From: Leptidea sinapis
Taxonomy: Eukaryota > Arthropoda > Insecta > Lepidoptera > Pieridae
Assembly: GCF_905404315.1 (NCBI RefSeq)
Contig: NC_066290.1
Coordinates: 5,021,453 to 5,085,452 of the forward strand
DNA: 64,000 bases
Reading direction: 5' to 3'
The notes below the pieces were generated by a model. That model saw only the letters and a program-made list of their open reading frames with translations, had not been told where the DNA came from and did not search any database. Below are positions 55,901 through 64,000 of this stretch, in pieces (position 1 is the stretch's first letter; every line of letters starts with the position of its first letter). Both the position numbers and the translations under genes were made by a program.

Positions 55901-58900
55901 TTTTACCTTCGGCATATATGAATCGCACCGCGGAATATGCGGTGGTGGTTCACCAGAGGTTCATCCAGAGTCGAGTTGGACGCGAAGAGGGAGCCCAGGA
56001 GATCAGCTTTCTCTTTCGCGTCATGGGCCAGCGAGTTATCATCCCTGTGCAGTGGTGGAATGGCTGGCTGGCAGAAGTTTCCTTGGACAGCCTTGGCGAG
56101 CGACCAGAACGCACGAGTTCCCGAGGGAAGGCGTGCAAGTCTCTCGCCAATTCTGCCAATGTGCTTCGATTTCGCGTCAGCAATAACTCTTTTGAAGGAC
56201 CTGGAGGCATGATTGAAGTGTTTTTTAAGTTCGCTGGAATTCACATCCTTAGATACCACCGCATTGACCCAAGCCTGATAGCACTCCTGCTTTCGGCGAG
56301 AGGCCATTTTGCAGGAGCAGTCAAACCATGGTTGGGACCTGCCACCGATAGGCACAGAGGAGGATGGAATGAAGAGTTCCATACCTTGCAGTACCACATC
56401 AGCAACAGCGTCAGCAGCGGCATCTGGATCTCCCAGCGAAAAACAGATCTGCCTCCATGGGTAGGATGCAAAAAAGCACCGCATCTCGTCCCACTCTGCT
56501 GACCTATAGTGACGTAACGGTAATGAAACAGCAAACCGTACTGATACAACAGGACTTGCGCGAGGGGGTGAAGGGGAAACGGGAGGGAGCTTCACGTTCC
56601 AGCGAGGTCCAGAGATAATGTGGCTGTTTAGTAATTTAAAAATCTTCCGACTTTATCGACGTTTTACTCTAGATGCGTTTTCTCCTATAGTTTGCCTACA
56701 ACGTTAATTGCGTTAATTGAATTCACGCTTCAACGATATGATCGTTCAATGTTACCAATATTGTTTTACCAAATCAAAAATATTTTTGCTACTATTAAAA
56801 GCGTTAGGTATCTATGCTGTATTATATGAAGTTTTAAGTTGTCAACTAAACCAAACGTAGACCGTATTAATATTAGTACGATGCAATCCATTTGAAAAGA
56901 AAGAGAATATAACAAATATGAAAGGAAAAATAAAAGTAACCGGAAATTGATATAAACCGTTTTTTATCCTTAGCCCACTTCGCCTGTATATTATTTTTCC
57001 TTTCGTTTTTGTTATATTCTGTTCCTTTCCCAATGGGTTTCATCCTACTTTTATATTTTTTCAGTTTTTATCATTTTCAATGGCTTCAGCACTGGTCTAT
57101 ACGCATCTCCCAATAATTGACGTTCGATCTTGTTACGAGAATACGAAACACACGATTTACCTAAATCGGAACATAACTTCATGACAATCTGAACGGTCAA
57201 TTTGTGTTAAAAGAATAAGAAATTACCTTTTTAATAAAGGTCTCTACAATCGTATTCTCATTTTGTTACAAGAATACTCTACAATACAGAATACACTAAT
57301 ACTACAGGACACTGCACATTCTGTTAGTTACACTACAACTAATGTTACAACAATATAGAACATACCTTCATTAAAGGCCCCCCTGAATCACCGCCGCAAG
57401 CATCTTTATTTAATTGTGCACCTGCACATATCGATGACTGTGCAAGCTTCAGCCCCTTCCTGAACACTTCGCAGGTGTCCGCTCTTACAACTGGAACCTG
57501 CTCGCAAAAATGACCAGTTTAAATAATTTGTCATTAAAGGTGGCTGCCCACTACAACGTTCTGTATCATAACTGTGCCATGGAAATGCCGTGGATGGAAA
57601 CTATACTCACTAAAACGTATCGTGCTACTCTTGTTGATGATTTGTGTATTAATACGTATTAATCGTTGACAACACCATTCTAGCATTCAAATTCAAATAT
57701 TTTTAAGTAAAAATAGGATTATAAATCACTTATTGAACATCAAAAACTACCCATTCGAAAAGTTTTGCTCTAGACCTGAAAAGAATGGGCGCATGAAACT
57801 CAGCGGGCGACTTCTATTTTTTTAACAAAATTTTAGAACATACAGGACACAGCCCGGTAGAATGGTTTGTGGGTAAGTAAGCAATATTGGGTAGAAAAAG
57901 GCCTATAGGTGTGAACACAGATGTGATAGAAGAATAACGTTAAGAAAACTAAAGGGATTATCTGGATGGAAGCAGCAGAAAACCAGGCCAATTGGCGCAT
58001 TGTAAGATACACCAAACTTTTTGAGAATGGCTGAGTGAGAGAGATATTTACTTGTTACTACCAATACTCTTATAAATTAAAAAAAAGCATACATTTCAAA
58101 TTAGAGAAATACTCAACCAAAATACTTTAAATATGACCAACAACAAAATTCTGGTTTCTGGGCAAAATCAAATGCCGTTGGTGTCTCGATTGTCCTAGTA
58201 ACTACAATAAAACCAAAATCTACCAGAGGCGTGTAGAAATTGGAGCATAATTGATCTCAATAATGCTTTTAATACCCGTCAGTAATACCGTGCTTCTACA
58301 GGAAAACTCTAAAAACACAATAACACATAATATTATTAGGTTAAATACAAACGGCGTACTAAATCGTATGCATATTTAAAAACCGGTATCAGATTGTCAA
58401 ACTTGGGGCTCATCAAACTAATCCCGAGCTGCTGACGTAAGTAACATTTTGGTACCAAGAAGGTTTGCAGTTTCATTTTTAACTTCATGTAGACCATACA
58501 TGTCTGTTTTACTTGGCACACGATCCAAAAAAATTATGAGAGTTACACATATATGCAAAGGTTACCTCCAAAACATTGCTTTAAAATATTATACAAACGC
58601 CTAATGAATGAAAATGAACATCTAAGAGGTAAAAAAAAACATAATATTGTAATTTCCTTGCAATGCAAAGCTGAGTGAACTCGCTTCTCATTAAATGATT
58701 AAATATTTTTATGTGACGATTATCTTAATGAGAAATGGAGTTGTTTTAAACCGAGCCTGGTGTTATATTTGGTCTGCTACCTTCACGCCCCAGCCATCTC
58801 AATATAAAATAATTCTATCTCTAACATTACCGATACAAACTGCAGTATTTTTGCTCGTTCTTCAGTTGTCATATTCATTTTCCCCCAACCTGCCACAGTG

Positions 58901-61900
58901 AGTAGCTCTCCAATCTTCAGATCAGCTAGAAGTTGTTCCCGGGGCAAGCAGATTGGTGAAACATAATCTGAATAATGACAGCTAATAAATAAAGTAGAAG
59001 AAGGTATATTATTTTAATTAATGTAAATTTTTTATTTGTGAACCGAATTGAATGAAACAGAAACACTAAATATTACGCGGGTCTTGCCACCAAACATTAG
59101 TGAAAACCCCATGTATGTCGATTTAGCCTTGTACAGTCGAGGTACAGAAAAATCTGAATAACTGAGAAACATTCTGAGCACAATAATTTTCAGCATCGAT
59201 TTTATTAGTACAAAGTGCATAAATATTTAATTTGTCTTTTATTCAAACTATTATTTAACTTAGCTAAAATGTTCATGCATACCACTGATTTGAACTGGTC
59301 TATCCAATAGTAGAATAGCTATGTCATTCTGAAATGGAGGGTTGTTGAAGTTCGGATGAAGGATTTTCCGTTTCACTTTCCGGTCTTGGTACGGTGGCGC
59401 ACATACTGCTAATTGACAATCGGGATTTGTCTCCGTGTTATATTCTCCAATGCGAACCTTTGACCTGAAACCATTTAATTGGAGTCGTTTAATGGCAGTA
59501 ATTGATTGATTGCGAAACAGTACCCCACTACTTTTATCAGGTCATCACTCCATCTTGTGTGGGGCCGTCCCATACTTCGTCTTCCTACCCCTGGTCGCCA
59601 CTCGAGAACTTTCTGCACCCGTAAATTATCGGTTCTGTGAGCGATGTGACCAGCCCATTGCCACTACAACTTAGTAATTATTAAATCTGTCGTAAAATTC
59701 CTCCTATCACGAATATGTTCATAAACGGATTATTTCACGCACAGAAACTGCTAGAATCGCACTTTCCATAGCTCGTATATGAGCGACGTTAAACGGAATA
59801 TAGATATAGGATTTAGATTTATAATAGCAGTAGTGCACAAAACATTATTCCCTGATTCAGTGAACGTGTAAGTTGATCGAGGCAGGAGGTATACATTCCA
59901 CGTAGTTCAAAAATGTACGCACCAAAAAATTTCGGTGAAGAAAATCAAGAATAAAAGAGTTGGATGGGTTACTTCAAATGCAAGAAATTAGGGATAAATT
60001 CTGAAGAGTGGCAAATGGAGGTCCATAAAATCAGTTAAAAACTCCTCTAATAGACAAGGGTTGATGTGGAATTTGTGGACTCTGGCTTTGGAGCCAAATT
60101 ATATTGCTCGTTGATCCACGATATACTGGTACGTTTGCTGATAATTCCCCATTTGCTGCCAATAAGAAGAAATTAGTTAACACTTACAGCTTATATCCTT
60201 CTGAAGCAGTCTGAACACAATGAGCTGCTGTTATCACATGCCGATCTGTTATAAGAGCTCCTCCACATAACCAATCCAATTCATGTTCTGGGTCCGCTAC
60301 AATAATAAAATCGAATGATTCACTATAATGTGGTATCTGCCCGATATTCTACCACATTGATGTAATATTATGCCACTTTGGAGTTGATAGTCGTTGTAAT
60401 TCAGGTGAGTGAACTTGGATCTAATAAAAGTATCTAGACTCTTAAGGGCCAAGATAGTTTTTTAAATTATGAAATAGCGGCTCAGCGACCTAATGTTATG
60501 ACATGATATTGAAATGTATATTTTTATAAAAACAAGCCAGCCAATTTAAATTTGCAATCAAAAATAAATTCAGCCCTGACCTGTATAAATACCACTGCAC
60601 AGGCTGTTCCATATGTTTGACGGCAAATTTTTGTGCCTATTTGAAGCGCCACTAGCGAGCGTCCCGAGAACAAATTTTGACGTATAATACTAATGGCTGC
60701 GAAGGAACCCTAAATACTCTGAAATATTTTTGCATTTTGAATTAATTTCGGTAGTTTTCCGTGCTATTTATACTTCAATAATCAACGTAATAAAGTACAC
60801 ATTTTTTTTTGCAAATAGTTTCCCACCATCTATCGATGTTTGCTGAGGTTGTTATCATTGTAATGTTTTTTGGTTTCTATTGTATTATTTAATGTTAATG
60901 CATGATTAGTTTAAGATTGATTTGCTGGTTGGCATATATTATTCCTGTTTATTTTGTAACTGTCGCATTTGGTCTCCTGTAATGACAGTTGCTATATGTG
61001 GTAAATAAATAAATAAAATCACTAGTTTTAGTACAGCAGACTCTCGCTACATGGCCAGCATCGCTAAGATGGCGAATGTTAAACAGGCACAAAGAACTTT
61101 GACAACCGCCAGACCAGTGGTATATAGTAGAGGTCAGTGAAATTTTGTCATCATAACCTTTTTGAACCAAGTATCTGTATTTTTGATGTTTCATCTCATC
61201 TGAAAGGATACCTCGTGGAGATAAGTAAGTAAATCTTTTCATCTATACTAATATTATAAAGCTGCAGTGTTTGTTTGTTTGTTTGAACGCGCTAATCTCT
61301 GGTACTACTGGTCCGATTTGAATGATTCTTTCAGTGTTGGGTACTCCATTTATCGAGGAAGGCTATAGGCTTTTTTTTTTCAAAATTAGGGATCCGTAAT
61401 AAAATTGCTATTTTGTAACACAAGGTGTAAAATCGAAAACCTATTTTTGCGTGCGCTGCAAAAACTATTGACAATAGAACAAAATGATGTACAGGCTATA
61501 ATATAGGCAATATTTTATTACTTATAAAACTATCGCGTGAATTATACTTTATATGGCAAAACAACGTTTGCCGGGTCAGCTAGTATCATTATAAACATCA
61601 CATGGTAATAACAACGAAGTCCGGTATTGCTTATAGTTTTAGAAATTTTATATTTTATGTCCAAGCAATTTATGCAGTAATTGAAGAACCATCAAACTAT
61701 TTTCGGTTTATATTGTTAAATTTAGCCTAACTTGTGTGTAATTTTAGCACGTTGGGTGTTTATTTTAATTTTGTTTTAAACCATGAATTACGGCGCTATA
61801 GAATATTATCTATCTTAATCTAGACCTATCCGACTTTGAAGTTGATGAAGACAAGAATGATATTGTTGACCTGGATCACGACCTCAGGACCGTAATGGTC

Positions 61901-63168
61901 AGTTGGATAACTCAGCCGAATTATCCTCTATATTCTAAATATTTTAAAGCCGAGCTTTCAGCTCTCAGTATCATTATCCTGCTATTTCTAATTCAACATG
62001 TGTTACGAGGCTAGAGGTATAATGTGATGTCAAAATGGTTTCATATAACACTCACGAAGGCTCTTTAATTTGGAGTAAATAGTGAAAACCACTTGGAACA
62101 TGTACTATTAGTTGTAGTAGTGCTATTACACGAGATAGCTTACATCCAGCGTAATAATTATGAAATTAAAAAATGTCATTCGTACAAAATGATGTGATAA
62201 ACAAAAAAATAAACTTACCTAGATTAAAAATTTTTTTCTGAACCAAAGACATTTTGCTATTCGTATGTTTTGGTTACTACAAAATTTTAGCTGGTACAAG
62301 AGGTTTGGAATCGTTGTAAGAAACTACACTTTGTGAAATCAACTACATATTGAGCATAATCCCCACATAAAGTCCGGATCACAGGTGATGTGATCCGGAC
62401 AGGTGTGTCAAAGTCTAAGAAAAATATTTTTGACCTGAGCTTTGGAGTAGCGGATGTTCCATGAACGGTGCTTCACCACTTCCTATCTCATGAGCCTCTT
62501 CCCGCTTGAATGCATAAAAAATTGGTTAAGTTGAGCAAGTCGTGCACCCGATTTAATGTAGGCTCTTCTTCCCATAACTGTCATTATGTGGAAATTCAGT
62601 CAGAGAGTAAGACTCTTCCGATTCAAAATTGCTATGCATATTCGAGATGTCGCTGTCACTGAGGGGTGTCGCTGGTCGAGTGCTCAGCGAAAAATTTAAA
62701 TCCTAGGGATACAGGCACCTCTCTACCCTCGTGATATTTCGTTAACTTTTCTGAGCCAAAATCCCTCTAGCCCCATTCTGGGCTCACATGATGTTCTAAA
62801 CATGTCAGTGACTTTGCTCCGGGCTCCGAATAGGGTGTACGAGTCGTAGTAATAATAAAAGAAACGAATATAATCAACGGATGTAATTTTATTTCCACCA
62901 TTTTTGGACACAATTATTATGTTGTTTGGAGCACTTATTAACAGCACTGCTTCTTAAAAAATAAAAACTTCTTTAAACTTTAGAAATTAATTATTTATAA
63001 AACACTTACCTGTGTAACCGATTCTAACAATCCAAGGGTATTGACCTAAGGCTGCATTTACACCTCCGATGATACGGTCTGATACACTAAAACCGCAATC
63101 GAAAGTGTCCAAATAATTCCAAGCTGGATGGTTTTGGACTTCACTCCAAGTCCACGGCAGCCCATCTA
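52972..63168 (-). CDS. Clip-type trypsin-like serine protease SP-B, catalytic domain (six exons, 5' incomplete)
   Basis: Exons (minus): 63168-63010, 60296-60188, 59464-59283, 58967-58831, 57497-57366, 53112-52972; all phases agree (1,2,1,0,0). Content: WTWSEVQNHPAWNYLDTFDC, activation site VSDR/IIGGVNAALGQYPWI, His in CGGALITDRHVITAAHC, Asp in FQNDIAILLLDRPVQIS, the segment VSPICLP...LLTVAGWG, Ser in DACGGDSGGPLMK, end GVVSFGPTICGIRRPGVYAS and a stop. An Asp six residues before the Ser predicts Arg/Lys specificity. TETNPDCQLAVCA has the extra Cys pair of CLIPB enzymes. The clip and signal exons should be to the right of the window. First three intron positions and phases equal those of SP-A; SP-B keeps two more introns in the last part. 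Tandem paralog with the same likely cascade role. Confidence 0.93.
53290..53637 (+). mobile_element. Non-autonomous Helitron (copy 3), 348 bp
   Basis: Starts TCTTAATATATATAAATTACG after an A and ends GGGTCAGCTAG before a T. The body has GTGACACGTTATTTGTCCGC. In the last intron of SP-B. Confidence 0.8.
53638..54320. repeat. SP-B last intron: AT repeats and a small foldback
   Basis: 54005-54215 is an inverted pair (AATGATTTAAGTTTTCTTTA, GTGTTAATTCCGC against GCGGAATTAACAC and AACTTAAATCATTTG) around a TATACA/TA microsatellite and a CG-richer core (GTCCTGAGGATGCCTCGTGT). The rest, 53640-54000, is AT-rich without a gene. Confidence 0.6.
54325..56610 (-). pseudogene. CR1/Jockey-like LINE, 5'-truncated, with frameshifts
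   Basis: The largest LINE copy here, in an SP-B intron and in the gene's orientation. In order on the minus strand: the linker region (56595-55903, CSCKMASRRKQECYQAWVNA, AFWSLAKAVQGNF), reverse transcriptase fingers (55915-55469, IHKSSGPDGIPPIVLRT, DPSNYRPIAITSIFSKVMES), palm (55478-55107, SLDIAKAFDRVWHKALIAKL, NSGVPQGCVLSPTLFLLHIN, catalytic YADD in HCYADDSTGY), thumb (55110-54441, KSHRLQLYKAQIRPHMENCS, SLCIFYRIYHGECSEELFRL) and tail to 54325. Frames shift at about 55570, 55110 and 54900. The endonuclease is missing. Confidence 0.9.
56611..57365. other. SP-B intron 5, right part
   Basis: AT-rich intronic DNA; no gene or element recognised. The word CTCTACAATAC is repeated nearby (57280-57320), without a larger structure. 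Confidence 0.4.
57690..57840 (-). repeat. LINE 3' tail fragment
   Basis: CAAATTCAAATATTTTTAAG, AATCACTTATTGAACATCAA and GAATGGGCGCATGAAACTCA match the tail at 19495-19560 (plus orientation), the reverse of a widespread LINE 3' end. In SP-B intron 4; the rest of that intron (57841-58830) shows nothing recognisable. Confidence 0.6.
59490..59690 (-). pseudogene. RTE-like LINE, C-terminal fragment
   Basis: The minus strand reads LQWAGHIAHRTDNLRVQKVL, EWRPGVGRRSMGRPHTRWSD, DLIKVVG. This is the WxGHxxR...RGRPxxRWxDD end of endonuclease-reverse transcriptases. It lies in SP-B intron 2 (59465-60187), in sense orientation, without the rest of the element. The remainder of that intron shows nothing recognisable. 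Confidence 0.8.
60300..61241. repeat. SP-B intron 1, left part, with repeat tails
   Basis: 60930-61020 reads ...TCTCCTGTAATGACAGTTGC, TATATGTGGTAAATAAATAA, a common LINE 3' end in plus orientation. 61060-61140 in reverse (CCACTGGTCTGGCGGTTGTC, TTTGTGCCTGTTT) resembles the right flank of the foldback at 7623-7670. The remainder has no feature. Confidence 0.5.
61242..61583 (+). mobile_element. Non-autonomous Helitron (copy 2), 342 bp
   Basis: Starts TCTATACTAATATTATAAAG after an A and ends GCCGGGTCAGCTAG before a T. The body includes GAACGCGCTAATCTCTGGTA and ATTTATCGAGGAAGGCTATA, phrases very common in lepidopteran genomes. No coding frame. In SP-B intron 1. Confidence 0.85.
61584..63009. other. 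SP-B intron 1, right part
   Basis: No exon found. 62380-62520 holds a decayed LINE tail (GTGTGTCAAAG, CTCATGAGCCTCTTCCCGC), like the tail near 54350. The rest is unassigned. Confidence 0.45.
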
Positions 63169-63389
63169 CTGAAACATACAAACATTCAGCCGTGCTGGGG
63201 TTATTAAATACTCTTTGATCAGATCTCTTTTGTCATTCTTGGCATACCATAGTTTCTTTGCGTTTGCCTGCCGCCATGTCGGCACAGATGATAAAAAAAA
63301 TTTGGCGGCAAATTTGTTATTTACATACCTACTTAATAAATATAAATTTAATAATAATTAAAGTGAGTTCCAACGTTTTATAGAGCTAA
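63169..63389. other. Sequence between SP-B exon and Crypton-like frame
   Basis: Should be SP-B intron, since the reading frame at 63168 opens with a phase-1 acceptor. No clip-domain exon is present here. Confidence 0.5.
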
Positions 63390-63798
63390 ATGGAGATTGA
63401 TTGTACTCCACCAGATTTAAGATCAGAAGCCAAATTGGCAATGGAAAACCTGCTTCCAGCGAAGTCAAAAGAGAAATACATGAAAGTACATGAACATTTT
63501 ATGAGCTGGAAAAACGAGAAAAAAGTGAACATTTTCTCCGTAACAGTATTTTTGGCGTATTTTAATGAGATTGCTAAAAAGCCATCAACATTATGGGCAA
63601 TTTATTACATGCTGAAATGTACAGTTAATGGTAAAAACGGCGTTAACTTGAAAAATTATGGGAATTTAACTACATTTCTTAAATGATAATCGAACGGATT
63701 GAAAAGCAGGAAATCGAAAATGTTTACTGGCGAAAACATAAAACAATGTGTAAGTAAAGCCCCAGATGATATATATTTAGCCACAAAGGTAAATTAAA
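63390..63798 (+). pseudogene. Crypton-type tyrosine recombinase-like N-terminal exon with two stops
   Basis: ATG at 63390 opens MEIDCTPPDLRSEAKLAMEN, LLPAKSKEKYMKVHEHFMSW, then NIFSVTVFLAYFNEIAKKPS and TLWAIYYMLKCTVNGKNGVN. The arrangement (Leu-Leu-Pro-x-K-S-x-x-x-Y ... F-L-A-Y-F ... P-S-T-L-W-x-x-Y) resembles the core-binding half of Crypton-derived recombinase-like proteins of insects. After FLK come adjacent in-frame stops TGA and TAA (63684-63689); the same frame then continues SNGLKSRKSKMFTGENIKQC, VSKAPDDIYLATK with a donor-like GTAAAT. A catalytic domain would need a following exon, not seen. Inactive copy or remnant; family call moderate. Confidence 0.55.
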
Positions 63799-64000
63799 TT
63801 TAATATATAATATAAAAAGTGTGTTTTATTTCCCTGCATTCTTTTGAGAAAAGCACTATAGGTACATGCCTCGGCGGGAAATGGCAATTGCCTGTCTCGT
63901 ATTTAGTGAAGTCCTGCAATTGCCTATTTCCCGGCCTTTGCAACAATGTACTAACTATTATGCAACATGTTGTATAATAAGGATCAAAAGACACGAGTGG
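63799..64000. other. Right-edge sequence, no gene recognised
   Basis: AT-rich DNA with a short mirror-like pair TGCAATTGCC / GGCAATTGCC (about 63880-63925). No clip-domain exon of SP-B appears on the minus strand. Confidence 0.4.

Noticed and set aside
55857..56502. Long plus-strand frames (109 and 194 codons)
   Set aside because: They are antisense shadows of the LINE reverse transcriptase/linker coding on the minus strand.

Overview
This 64 kb window is AT-rich, intron-rich animal DNA dominated by mobile elements. It very probably comes from a moth or butterfly. The support is the repeat set: Helitron ends of the form TC...GTCAGCTAG inserted between A and T, CR1/Jockey-like LINE 3' ends, tRNA-derived SINEs, several mariners, and insect clip-domain serine proteases. 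No bacterial-type genes, rRNA genes, intact tRNA genes or CRISPR arrays were seen. Species cannot be given from the sequence alone.

Four host genes can be built with consistent splice sites and phases. (1) COQ6, the ubiquinone-ring hydroxylase, minus strand: its first three coding exons lie at 3250-6566 and the rest continues off the left edge. (2) A FAM161-family centrosomal/ciliary protein, plus strand: complete in six exons at 13234-20947 (about 676 aa), divergent from COQ6. (3) A complete clip-domain trypsin-like serine protease, here called SP-A, minus strand: seven exons spread over 40536-24377 (443 aa), including a 55 bp signal-peptide exon and a 97 bp histidine exon that are easy to miss. 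(4) A second, paralogous protease, SP-B, minus strand: six exons at 63168-52972, with the N-terminal clip exon(s) off the right edge. SP-A and SP-B look like a tandem array of extracellular cascade proteases of the CLIPB/prophenoloxidase-activating type; both keep the His-Asp-Ser triad and an S1-pocket Asp.

Most other DNA is transposon, often nested. An LTR retrotransposon of Ty3/Gypsy (Mag-like) type fills SP-A intron 3 (29991-36040). Its 217 bp LTRs are identical and it has a CCTCG target duplication, but its integrase zinc finger is deleted; its leader carries about 6.5 copies of a 112 bp hairpin-rich repeat. Just upstream of SP-A, a mariner (about 40900-43950) is split by a 1964 bp P-element-like transposon with an 8 bp target duplication, 10 bp terminal inverted repeats and a THAP-domain start; inside that sits a LINE made of a 5' end joined to a 3' end. 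Other elements include a Tc1-like pseudogene, a second mariner inside the FAM161 intron, three complete Helitrons, two copies of a TTAA-flanked MITE, several foldback elements, and at least ten LINE fragments.

At the far right is a Crypton-type tyrosine-recombinase-like reading frame (63390-63798) interrupted by two adjacent stops. The protease genes survive as small exons in this transposon background; nothing in the window shows the transposons acting on them, although several insertions lie next to promoters or exons. I found no convincing wholly new system. The most unusual items are the P-element/mariner/LINE nest, the hairpin repeat leader of the Gypsy element and the hairpin MITE family.
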